Source of the DNA: CAXQZU01 sp964228555
GTDB lineage: Bacteria > Planctomycetota > PLA2 > JAEUHO01
Direction of reading: 5' to 3'
Assembly: GCA_964228555.1 (NCBI GenBank)
Contig: CAXQZU010000024.1
Location: 1-64,000 of the forward strand
Length of the DNA: 64,000 nucleotides
The notes beneath the pieces were generated by a model. The model searched no databases. It saw nothing but the letters and a program-made list of their open reading frames with translations, and was not told the origin of the DNA. Numbering within the stretch: position 1 is the stretch's first letter; each line of letters opens with the position of its first letter. The position numbers and the translations under genes were made by a program. Below are positions 19,012 to 26,752 of the stretch, in pieces.

Positions 19012-19039
19012 ACGGTACGGACGAGGGGGTGGATCGCAA
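19012..19039 (-). promoter_or_regulatory. Candidate sigma-70-type promoter for the SH3/M48 pair
   Basis: On the minus strand TTGCGA (19039-19034) and TACCGT (19017-19012) are separated by 16 bases and lie about 32 bases upstream of the ATG at 18979. Match to TTGACA/TATAAT is partial. Confidence 0.3.
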
Positions 19040-19075
19040 TCCCCGGGCCGCAGCCGGCGCGATGCTTACAAGATA

Positions 19076-21364
19076 CTACTTCCCTGACAGGACGGCCCGG
19101 CCGTCCCAAGGCGAGGGCATCTGGCCGGACGAGATGGCGGCCTCCACCGAGGACAGCCACGCCGTGGGCCCGTCCCCGGGCCGGGCCGCCCGGGCGCGGG
19201 CCAAGGCCTCCCGGGCCCCTGGCAGGTCGCCGCGCCGCAAGGCCTCGTGGGCTTGCTGGAAGTGCGCCACGTGCTGGCGCAGGGCGTCCGGCGCCCCCTC
19301 GGCCAGCGCCAGCACCTCGTAGGCGCGCAGCGCTTCCTGGCGGCCCGCCACCACCACGTCGGCGATGCGCCGCGCCAGCACCTGCTCGCGCACCATCAGA
19401 TAGGTGGGTGCCGCCACGAGCACCTGCGTGCCGAAGGCCTTGTTGGCGCCCTCGAGGCGGCTGGCCACGTTCACCGTGTCGCCCATGCACGTGTACGAGA
19501 AGCGCTCCTCGCTGCCCATGTTGCCCACCACGGCAGGACCGCTGCACAGCCCATAGCGCACGCGCAGCGTGGGCAGGCCCAGCTCGTGCGCCAGCGGCTG
19601 CAGGGCAGCGACCGCGTCGCGCGAGGCCAGCGCCGCCTTCACCGCGCGCAACGCGTGGTCCGGCGTCTCCAGCGGGTCGCCCCAGAACGCCATCACGGCG
19701 TCGCCGATGAACTTGTCGATGACGCCGCCGGTGGCGATCACGGCCTGCGACTGGTCGGTGAGGTGGCGGTTGAGCAGGTGCACGACCTGTTCCGGCGCCA
19801 GCGTCTCGCTGATCGAGGTGAAGCCCTGGATGTCGCAGAACATCACGCTCAGCTCCCGGCGCCGGCCGCCCAGCGCCAGCAGGGCCGGCTCGCGCTTGAG
19901 GGCCTCCACCACCTCGGGCGCGACGTAGCGCCCGAAGGTGCTCTCCAGCCAGCGGTTGCGCCGGCCCTCGGTGCCCAGCCGCAGCACGCCTGCGCCCGCC
20001 CACGCCAGCAGCAAGCCCAGCGCGGGCGTCACCACGTCCAGCACGAGGCCGTGCGCGAACAGGCCCCAGCCCAGCGCCCCCACGGCAGCCAGCGCAGCCA
20101 GGGCCGGCAGGTGCGGCAGCCAGCGACCGCGCAGCAGCGTGCCCAGCGCCCCCGCGAGGAGGCAGGCCAGCAGCAGCACGGCCAGGTCCACGCCGCGGGG
20201 TGGGCGCACGCGCCCGTCGCCGTGCAGCAGGTTGTCCACGACGGTGGCCTGGAACTCCGGGCCCAGCTGCGCCCCCACCAGCGGGTCGGGCACCACGTCC
20301 TCGCTGCCCTGCAGGTGCGCGCCGTAGACCACGATGGCGTCGCGCAGCCGGGCCACCACCTCCCGCGCGGGCTCCGGCCACGAGGCAGGATCGCGCCCCT
20401 CCTCCAGCCACAGGCCGACCTGCACGAGATCGGCGGGACGCACCTGCGCGTAGGCCGACCGGGACGCCCCGCCTGCGCGCGTCGCGGGCAGGGCGCGGAA
20501 GTTGACCAGGAAGCCGCCATCCGGCCCCAGCGGCTGGTGGCTCTCGCCCAGCCGCACGCCCCCGCCATCCACGGCCTGCTCGCCACCCGCGGCCAGCCAC
20601 GCCCCGGCCAGCGCCAGCGAGGGCACGGGCTGCGCGCCCCAGCGCCCCACCACGACGGCCCGCCGGCTCACGCCATCGAGGTCGGGCTGCACGTTCACGA
20701 AGCCCAGCAGGCGGGCTCCCTCCAGCAGGCCGCTCACGGGCAGCGTGGCGTGCGGTCGCTCGAGCCCGCCCTGCGGCACGAAGCCGGGGCCCAGCCCCAG
20801 CCGGCCACGCGCGCTGCGGGCGCGGGCCGCCTGCTCGTACTCGCCCGGCGCACCATCCAGCTGGAAGCCCAGCACCACCGGGCCCGCCTGCGCATAGGCC
20901 GCGGCCAGCTCCCGCGCCTCGTCGGCCTCGGCCACGAGCAGCTGCACCCACGGCGTGTCGGCCGGCGTGCCCTCGGGCAGCGTCACGTCCTCCCGCGAGG
21001 CGCCGCGGTCCACGTGCAGCAGGTCCACCAGCACCACGCGGGGCCGGGCATGGGCCAGTGCCCGGAACGCGTGCCGGTGCAGGTGCAGGCCCCACGGCCA
21101 GGCCTCGAGGGGCGCCACGTCACTGCGCCGCAACCGCAGGTGGTCCTCGTCGTGCACCACGCACAGCACGATGCGCGGGTCGGCCGCGCGCGTGCCCACG
21201 AAGGCGCGCGTGCGCACGTCCACGAAGCGCAGCTCGAGCGCCTCCAGCGCCTGGCTGCCACGCGCCAGAGCGAGCAGCAGGGCCACGCACAGGCCGAGCA
21301 GGGCGCCGTAGGCCAGCCTGCGCGCCGGGCCCCAGGCAGACAGGCGGGGGATGGCGTCCGGCAC
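19076..21364 (-). CDS. CHASE2-domain class III adenylate/guanylate cyclase
   Basis: 762 residues: a first helix (about 14-32), a large extracytoplasmic CHASE2 sensor domain (about 40-385, opening with LELRFVDVRTRAF), three helices (about 390-465), then a class III cyclase domain (about 500-690). In the cyclase, MFCDIQGFTSISE and IGDAVMAFWGDP carry the two metal-binding Asp positions, and MGDTVNVASRLEGANK is the conserved late motif. Function: make cAMP or cGMP in response to an envelope signal. I prefer the GTG at 21364, which has AGGAG 5 bases upstream, over ATG 21433, which has a poorer site and would crowd the divergent gene. Stop TAG. Confidence 0.9.
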   Translation of the reverse strand: MPDAIPRLSAWGPARRLAYGALLGLCVALLLALARGSQALEALELRFVDVRTRAFVGTRAADPRIVLCVVHDEDHLRLRRSDVAPLEAWPWGLHLHRHAFRALAHARPRVVLVDLLHVDRGASREDVTLPEGTPADTPWVQLLVAEADEARELAAAYAQAGPVVLGFQLDGAPGEYEQAARARSARGRLGLGPGFVPQGGLERPHATLPVSGLLEGARLLGFVNVQPDLDGVSRRAVVVGRWGAQPVPSLALAGAWLAAGGEQAVDGGGVRLGESHQPLGPDGGFLVNFRALPATRAGGASRSAYAQVRPADLVQVGLWLEEGRDPASWPEPAREVVARLRDAIVVYGAHLQGSEDVVPDPLVGAQLGPEFQATVVDNLLHGDGRVRPPRGVDLAVLLLACLLAGALGTLLRGRWLPHLPALAALAAVGALGWGLFAHGLVLDVVTPALGLLLAWAGAGVLRLGTEGRRNRWLESTFGRYVAPEVVEALKREPALLALGGRRRELSVMFCDIQGFTSISETLAPEQVVHLLNRHLTDQSQAVIATGGVIDKFIGDAVMAFWGDPLETPDHALRAVKAALASRDAVAALQPLAHELGLPTLRVRYGLCSGPAVVGNMGSEERFSYTCMGDTVNVASRLEGANKAFGTQVLVAAPTYLMVREQVLARRIADVVVAGRQEALRAYEVLALAEGAPDALRQHVAHFQQAHEALRRGDLPGAREALARARAARPGDGPTAWLSSVEAAISSGQMPSPWDGRAVLSGK

Positions 21365-21482
21365 GAGGGCTCCTGCGCGTGCGGCTCCCTGTAGCACGGA
21401 TGCCGCCGCGGCGGCAGGGAGGCCTCGCGCCATCCCGCCCCGTGACGGCCGTGGCCTGCGCGGGGCCCGCGAGCCTGCGCCG

Positions 21483-21488
21483 TAGCAT
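21483..21488 (+). promoter_or_regulatory. Candidate -10 element TAGCAT before the CNNM/CorC-type gene
   Basis: GTAGCAT at 21482-21488 partly overlaps the first possible ATG (21487) and ends 10 bases before the second ATG (21499). If this is the -10 box, the second ATG is the true start and the transcript has almost no leader. Confidence 0.3.
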
Positions 21489-22779
21489 GGTGGCCGCCAT
21501 GCTGCAGCTCGTCCTCCTCTTCCTCGGCAACATGACGGGCGCCTTCTTCTTCTCGCTGGCCGAGGCGTCGCTGCTCTCGTCCAGCGAGGCACGCATCCGC
21601 GCGCGCATCGCCGCGGGCCAGCGAGGTGCCGCGCGCCTGCTCGCGCTCAAGCAGTCCCCCGGGCGCATCGTCAGCACCATCGTGTTCTGCAACAACTTGT
21701 TCATGATCCTGGGCACGGCGCTGATCACGAACGAGGCCATCGACGTGCTCGACGAGGGCGGTGGCATGGCCGTCTTCATCGGCTTCACCACCGTGGTCAT
21801 GATCCTGTTCACGGAGCTGCTGCCCAAGGTGCTGGGCCAGGCGCGGCCCGAGGCCATCGGCGCGGCCGTGGCCCCCGTGCTGGCGTTCCTCTCGGTGGCG
21901 CTGGGGCCCTTCGTGTGGGTGGCCGAGCATGCCTTCGACTGGCTGCGCCCGCGCGGCAGCGAGCACAAGCCGGGGCAGGAGGGCGAGATCGTGGCCCTGG
22001 CCCGCATGGGCCAGGAGGTGGGCCACCTGGATGCCGCCGAGGCCGACCTCATCCACCGCATCTTCCGGCTCGACGACATCCGCGCCTGGGACGTGATGAC
22101 GCCGCGCTTCCTCGTGCAGGCCCTGCCTGCCGGCGCCACGCTGGGCTCGGTGCAGGACGCGCTGCTGTCGGCCACGCACGCGCAGCTGCCGCTGCACGAG
22201 CCTGACCTCGACAGCGTCACGGGCGTGCTCGTGGTGCGCGAGGCGCTGGCGGCCCTCGTGCGCGGCGAGCGCGACCGCACGCTGGCCTCGCTGGGGAGGC
22301 CGGCGGTCTACCTGCCCAGCACGCGCACCGTGGACGACGTGCTGCGCGACATGCAGGCCGCGCACGGACGCATGGGCATCGTCGTGGACGAGTACGGCGT
22401 CACGCAGGGCATCCTCACCATGGACGACCTCGTCGAGGAGCTGGTCGGCGAGGCCATCGACGCCCAGGACATCTCGCAGGGACTGGCCAAGCGCCTCGGG
22501 CGCGGCACGGCCCTGGTGCACGGGCTGACGCGGCTGGGCGACGTGGCACGCTTCCTGAGCGTGCCGCTGGGCCTGCCCTCCACCGAGGACGAGGTGCAGA
22601 CGGTGACCGGCCTGCTGCAGGAGCGGCTGGGCCGCATCCCCGAGGTGGGCGACACGGTGAGCCTGCCCGGCGGGCTCGTGTTCACCGTGGAGGCCTGCGA
22701 CGCGCGCATGGCCCTGCGCGTGCAGGTGGCCTGCCCCGCGGCGCCCGAGGGGCCGCGCGCGCAGCCGGCCCGCCCCTAG
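21487..22779 (+). CDS. CNNM/CorC-type transporter or haemolysin-like protein (DUF21-CBS)
   Basis: 430 residues. DUF21/CNNM membrane domain (about 1-150) with AEASLLSSSEARI and NNLFMILGTAL, the conserved Asn-rich helices, and ILFTELLPKVLGQ; then a pair of CBS domains (about 190-320; DDIRAWDVMTPRFLVQALP is the typical opening) and a CorC/HlyC-type C-terminal domain (about 330-415). The family is linked to Mg2+ or other divalent cation homeostasis and export; exact substrate unknown. ATG 21487 and ATG 21499 are both possible. The TAG stop at 22777-22779 interlocks with the TAG of the opposing carboxypeptidase gene in one CTAG. Confidence 0.9.
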   Translation: MVAAMLQLVLLFLGNMTGAFFFSLAEASLLSSSEARIRARIAAGQRGAARLLALKQSPGRIVSTIVFCNNLFMILGTALITNEAIDVLDEGGGMAVFIGFTTVVMILFTELLPKVLGQARPEAIGAAVAPVLAFLSVALGPFVWVAEHAFDWLRPRGSEHKPGQEGEIVALARMGQEVGHLDAAEADLIHRIFRLDDIRAWDVMTPRFLVQALPAGATLGSVQDALLSATHAQLPLHEPDLDSVTGVLVVREALAALVRGERDRTLASLGRPAVYLPSTRTVDDVLRDMQAAHGRMGIVVDEYGVTQGILTMDDLVEELVGEAIDAQDISQGLAKRLGRGTALVHGLTRLGDVARFLSVPLGLPSTEDEVQTVTGLLQERLGRIPEVGDTVSLPGGLVFTVEACDARMALRVQVACPAAPEGPRAQPARP

Positions 22780-24563
22780 CGACCGGCGCCCGCTCCGCGC
22801 ACGGGGGCGGCGACGCGGCCGCCCACGCGGCTCTCCACGTGCACCTCGGCGGCCGGGCCCTCGGGGTAGAGCCGCAAGACCACGCGCCCGTGCCCGCCCA
22901 CGCCGCGTGGCAGCAGCGCCGCGTCCCCCTGGACCTCGACCGGCTCGGGGTCCGACGGGCCCTCGCGCACGGCCGCGCGCAGGCGCGTGCCGGGCAGGCG
23001 CACGCGGTCGGGAGGCAGCACGCCATGGCGCTGGGCCAGGGCATGCACGGTGGGCAGCGTGCGCCGGTTCTCCACCACGACGCGCACGCCCCCCTCCGGC
23101 AGCCGCTGCGCCTCGACCACCAGCTCGGGCAGCTGGTCGGCGTGGTCGAGCACGAACATCGTGTTGCGGGCGCAGGTCTCGTGCAGGAACTCGGGCGGGT
23201 CGCTGCGGGTGGTGAAGCGCAGCCAGCCGCCCAGCTCCACCGTGCCGTGACGCGGGTGGGGCACCTGCTTCCAGGGCGCGAAGCCGCGCCCGTGCAGGGC
23301 CACGTCGTTGAACCGCAACGCCGCCAGCTGCTCGTCGGGCTCGCCGTCGGGCTTGCCGGCGCGGCCGCGCTCCACGAGGTCCTTGCCGATGCCGCCCCAC
23401 AGCTCGTTGGTGAAGGCCGTCACGCCCAGGTCCATGTAGGCCCAGTCCACGAAGCCGCCGAACACGCGGTAGAGGTCCTCCCGGATCTGCATGTAGCGGT
23501 AGGACGGCAGCACCACCGTGCCGCGCCGCCCCACCTCGTCGAGCACGCGCTTGTCCTCGCCGGGCAGGTCCGCCTCGCGGTCCGTGAAGGCCGCCGGCGG
23601 GCGCAGGATCATGCGCCCGGCGTTGTGGAAGGACTGCACGCCCGAGAGGTGGGGCAGGCCCAGCAGGTAGAGGGCCGTGGCGCGGGTCTCGGGCTCGCTG
23701 AGCGGGTAGGGCCCGGCCCCGCCCTGCTCGTGCTCGGGGCGCCAGTTGCCGGGCCAGTTGCGGTTGGGGTCCACGCCGCCCACGGGGTCCTCGTTGAGGC
23801 GCCCGTCGCCGTCCTCGTCCGTGCCCTCGCTGCCGAGCAAGCGCCACTGGCCTCGCTCGCCGGGCTTGCGTGCCCGCATCAGACGCCCGTCGCGCTCGTC
23901 CGTGACGAGGTCGCCGTCGGGGTCCGCGATGCGCATCTGCAGGATGTGGCCGTCGCCGTCGAGGTCATCGGGACCGTCCTCGTCGGCGCGGCCGTCCCGG
24001 TCGTCGTCCACGGGGCGCAGCACGGGCCGGGGGGTGTTCTCGTCCTGCGCCCGGTGCATGTAGCGCTCCCGGCTGTCCGGGTTCACGCAGGGCGCCACGA
24101 GGAAGGTCACGCGCGCGCGCAACGCCCGCACCCAGGGATCCGGGTCCGTGAGCAGGCGCTGCGCCAGGAACAGGCACACCTCCGCCGACTGGGCCTCGTT
24201 GCCGTGGGTGTTGCCGTCCACGTAGAAGGCCGGCTTGCGGTCCGGGTCGCCCGCCGAGCCGTCGAACACCTTGAGCACCCACAGGGCGCGTCCCTCGCGG
24301 CTGCTGCCCATGGACACCAGCGCCGTGTCGCGCGGGTGCGCAGCGTGCAGCGCCCGCAGCGCCGACTCCAGCCCCTGCTGGTCGCGGTAGCGATCGAAGG
24401 GGATGGGCAGCAGGCCCGGCGCCTCGGGCTCGCCGGCACGCAGCGACGCAGCGCAGGCCAGCAGGCAGGGCAGCGCGAGCGCCAGGAGGCCGGCGTGCGC
24501 GCGCGCCCCGGCGCACGCAGCGCGCAAGGCTCGCAGGGGACGCAGGCTCGGCAGGAGGCTCAT
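22776..24563 (-). CDS. Secreted M14 zinc carboxypeptidase with calcium-type insert
   Basis: 595 residues with a signal peptide (about 22-43, LLALALPCLLACAASLRA; a lipobox reading is possible). The zinc ligands are His120 and Glu123 in NTHGNEAQ and His313 in SFHNAG; Arg268 in DPNRNWP matches the substrate-binding Arg, and Glu387 in TNELW matches the catalytic Glu. His313 to Glu387 is 74 residues, the spacing of carboxypeptidase A (196 to 270). Between Glu123 and Arg268 an insert of about 70 residues holds Asp-rich repeats (DRDGRADEDGPDDLDGDG) like calcium-binding thrombospondin type 3 repeats. It removes C-terminal residues or peptidoglycan-type peptides outside the cytoplasm. Start overlaps the upstream paralogue by ATGA. 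Confidence 0.92.
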   Translation of the reverse strand: MSLLPSLRPLRALRAACAGARAHAGLLALALPCLLACAASLRAGEPEAPGLLPIPFDRYRDQQGLESALRALHAAHPRDTALVSMGSSREGRALWVLKVFDGSAGDPDRKPAFYVDGNTHGNEAQSAEVCLFLAQRLLTDPDPWVRALRARVTFLVAPCVNPDSRERYMHRAQDENTPRPVLRPVDDDRDGRADEDGPDDLDGDGHILQMRIADPDGDLVTDERDGRLMRARKPGERGQWRLLGSEGTDEDGDGRLNEDPVGGVDPNRNWPGNWRPEHEQGGAGPYPLSEPETRATALYLLGLPHLSGVQSFHNAGRMILRPPAAFTDREADLPGEDKRVLDEVGRRGTVVLPSYRYMQIREDLYRVFGGFVDWAYMDLGVTAFTNELWGGIGKDLVERGRAGKPDGEPDEQLAALRFNDVALHGRGFAPWKQVPHPRHGTVELGGWLRFTTRSDPPEFLHETCARNTMFVLDHADQLPELVVEAQRLPEGGVRVVVENRRTLPTVHALAQRHGVLPPDRVRLPGTRLRAAVREGPSDPEPVEVQGDAALLPRGVGGHGRVVLRLYPEGPAAEVHVESRVGGRVAAPVRGAGAGR

Positions 24564-26248
24564 GGCGCGCGCACCTCCTGCGTGGCCACGCCCGCCCGCC
24601 GATGCCGGGCGCGCAGCAGGCCCAGCGGCGAGCCTGCAGGCCTCGTGGGGCCCGACCGCAACAGCCAGCGCTGCTCGCGGCTGCCCTGACCCGCCTCCAG
24701 CACGCCCGCGTCGGCCACGGCAGGCCCCGCCACGCGCTCGACGCCCGCACCCGTCTCCAGGCCCAGCAGCACGGGGTGGGCGAGGCGCCGGGCGACGGCC
24801 AGCGGCGTCTCCGTGGGCCAGCTGCCGCGGTTGAGCACCTGCACCCGCACGTCGTGCAGGCCCCCACCGAGGTCGCGCACCACGGCCTGCAGCCCGAGCG
24901 TGGGCAGCAGGCCCGCCTGCGCCAGCGGGGCGGCGCACACGGCGGCCACCGCCGGCTCCAGCAGGGAGGCCGGCGGCTCGTGGCGCGTGAAGCGCGCCCA
25001 GCCGCCCAGCTCGACGGACCCCAGCTCCGGATGCTGGAACGGCGTCCACGGCTGGAAGGCGCCCGCGGGCAGGCTGGCGTCGGCCCACAGCAGCCAGTCC
25101 ACCTCGTCGGGCGCGTCCCTCTCGGCACCGTGCGCCGCCTGCTTGGGGATGCGCCAGACGGGGATGGAGACTGCCACGACGCCGAGGTGGGCGCTGGCCC
25201 AGTCCAGCTCGCTGCCCGGGTTGCGCAGGCGCGCGAGCTCCGAGGCCTTGCGCAACCCTAGTCCCGTGCGCTCGCGCAGCGCCATGCCCAGCCGATCGTA
25301 GAGCGCTCGGTCAGCCTCGGCGGCCTCGCCGTGCTCGCTGGCGCGCAGCAGCAGCGGCCCCTCGCTGCGGAAGCCGTACCACGCGACGAGGCCGGGCTCC
25401 GCGAGGCTGAGGTCCATCAGCGCCTGCACCTCGGGTGCCGCACCCGGGAAGGCGCCCTCGCCGCCCCACGGGCCTTGGTGGTCCCACACGCCCGCGAAGG
25501 CGCGCGTGAGGTCCAGGCCGGGCGGATCCTCGTCCACGCGCCCATCGCCGTCGCTGTCACGCCCCTCGCGCTGCAGGTCGTAGGAGGAGGCGCGCGCAGC
25601 ATCCACGCCGCGCTCGAGCATGAGGCGTGCGTCGCGCTCCGGCGTGCCCTCCTTGCCCACCTGCTCGCCCGACGCCCAGGCGCCCAGCGCTTGGGGCCGC
25701 CGCAGCCAGCGCACCTCGCCATCGCCGTCGAGGTCCTCGGGTCCGTCCTCGCCCGCACGCCCGTCGAGGTCGCGGTCCTGCGCCCCACCGCCCGCGCGAG
25801 GCTGGCCCGACAGGAAGGAGGCCAGCGCATCGGGATTGGGCGCCGGCAGCAGCAGCCAGCGCAGGCCCTGCCGGGCCGTCGCGCCCTCGGGCGAGCACAG
25901 GCGCTCGGCCAGCGCCAGCACGGCCGCGGTGCCCGCCGCGTCGTTGGCGGCCAGTCCGCCGTGGACCAGCACGACGCCCGGTGCCTGCGGATTGCCCAGG
26001 CGCAACCAGCCCAGCGGGCGGCCTCCCGCGCTCTGCCCGTAGACGCCTGCCTCGACGCTCACCCCCCGGCCCCGCCACGCCGCGACGCGGCCGGCCACGA
26101 AGGCCTCCAGGTCGGGGCCTGCCCGGTAGGCCACCAGGCCGGCTTCAGGGCGGGAGGCCTGCTCCTCGGCAAGGGCACTGGGGAGGCAGCCGGCCCAGGC
26201 CACGGCGGCCAGCAGGAGCGGTCGCAGGCGGTGCGCGCAGGGCGTCAT
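24560..26248 (-). CDS. M14 carboxypeptidase-fold protein without the zinc site (pseudoenzyme)
   Basis: 562 residues, signal peptide about 8-27. It aligns over its length with the active-looking paralogue encoded directly downstream: the start of the fold, the Asp-rich repeats (DGRAGEDGPEDLDGDG; DSDGDGRVDEDPPG), LELGGWARFTRHEPP-type C-terminal region. At the zinc site HGNE is replaced by AAND, the third ligand FHNAG by a WYGF segment, and the catalytic NEL by IPV; the Arg of the substrate motif is kept (DLTRAF). All residues needed for zinc and catalysis are therefore gone in a reading frame that is otherwise intact. Probably an inactive partner, regulator or binding protein; upstream of and coupled by ATGA to the active gene. 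Confidence 0.85.
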   Translation of the reverse strand: MTPCAHRLRPLLLAAVAWAGCLPSALAEEQASRPEAGLVAYRAGPDLEAFVAGRVAAWRGRGVSVEAGVYGQSAGGRPLGWLRLGNPQAPGVVLVHGGLAANDAAGTAAVLALAERLCSPEGATARQGLRWLLLPAPNPDALASFLSGQPRAGGGAQDRDLDGRAGEDGPEDLDGDGEVRWLRRPQALGAWASGEQVGKEGTPERDARLMLERGVDAARASSYDLQREGRDSDGDGRVDEDPPGLDLTRAFAGVWDHQGPWGGEGAFPGAAPEVQALMDLSLAEPGLVAWYGFRSEGPLLLRASEHGEAAEADRALYDRLGMALRERTGLGLRKASELARLRNPGSELDWASAHLGVVAVSIPVWRIPKQAAHGAERDAPDEVDWLLWADASLPAGAFQPWTPFQHPELGSVELGGWARFTRHEPPASLLEPAVAAVCAAPLAQAGLLPTLGLQAVVRDLGGGLHDVRVQVLNRGSWPTETPLAVARRLAHPVLLGLETGAGVERVAGPAVADAGVLEAGQGSREQRWLLRSGPTRPAGSPLGLLRARHRRAGVATQEVRAP

Positions 26249-26313
26249 GGGCGGCAGAACCTACCAGCGACAGGCCACCGCCAGCGCGGCCCTCGATCAG
26301 GCTTGGATCGGGA

Positions 26314-26345
26314 GCGATATTTGATCGCAAGTTGTTATCTGACAA
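26314..26345 (+). promoter_or_regulatory. AT-rich leader with two inverted repeats
   Basis: This is the only clearly AT-rich stretch in the window (about 26312-26365). It holds GCGAT/ATCGC with a 5-base spacer (26314-26318 and 26324-26328) and TTGT/ACAA with a 6-base spacer (26332-26335 and 26342-26345). TATCTG at 26336-26341 could act as a -10 element. The arrangement resembles a regulated promoter with an operator in front of the small gene that follows. Which sequence is used cannot be told by eye. Confidence 0.4.
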
Positions 26346-26533
26346 TGTATTACGACCTTGATTTCCGCAACGTGTCGCACCCGAGATACACCCTGGAGGC
26401 CGCCTCGCAGGCGGGCCTGGCACTGTCCCCCCCCATGCAGAACCTCGTGCCCATGACCCCCGAACGCCTCCGCGGTGAGCTCGGCACCCTGGGCATGATC
26501 GCCCTGGGCATCGCGCTCGCCCTCTTCATCTAG
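26345..26533 (+). CDS. Small membrane protein, 62 residues or shorter
   Basis: Not recognised. The frame reads MYYDLDFRNVSHPRYTLEAA, then a Pro-containing middle, and ends MTPERLRGELGTLGM followed by one hydrophobic helix (IALGIALALFI) at the very C-terminus, so it would be a tail-anchored membrane peptide. Support for it being real: it starts at the edge of the AT-rich leader, its codons have the high third-position GC of neighbouring genes, it ends in TAG like most genes here, and three hairpins follow the stop. There is no Shine-Dalgarno at 26345; in-frame alternatives are GTG 26372, ATG 26435 and ATG 26453. The last would leave 26 residues that are almost only the helix. Confidence 0.5.
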   Translation: MYYDLDFRNVSHPRYTLEAASQAGLALSPPMQNLVPMTPERLRGELGTLGMIALGIALALFI

Positions 26534-26600
26534 GGACCTCTCGCAAGGTCCTTGCGGGCCGCTTGGCCCGCGGGCACCCAGCGCCCCCCGGGCGCCGGGT
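26534..26600 (+). terminator. Three consecutive hairpins after the small membrane protein gene
   Basis: GGACCT/AGGTCC (26534-26539 with 26546-26551), GCGGGCC/GGCCCGC around a GCTT loop (26554-26560 with 26565-26571), and GCGCCC/GGGCGC around 3 bases (26581-26586 with 26590-26595), the last extended by flanking ACCC/GGGT. The first begins directly after the TAG at 26531-26533. They probably end transcription of the small gene; together they could also form a structured RNA. Confidence 0.5.
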
Positions 26601-26752
26601 GAGGCGTGCTGTTGCGTCTCCAGGCCTGCTGGGGGGCACCCCTGGCCCTGGGGCCGCCGCCAGGCAACGACCGGGCTTGCCCCTGCACCCCCGGGAGGGC
26701 CTGGCAGCCGCCTTGGGCGTGACCCTAGGCCGGCCAGGCGCGAAGACTCGCC

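Noticed and set aside
21433..21592. Longer N-terminus for the CHASE2 cyclase
   Set aside because: The upstream ATG has a poorer ribosome site than the GTG at 21364 (AGGAG), and the longer form would overlap the divergent gene.
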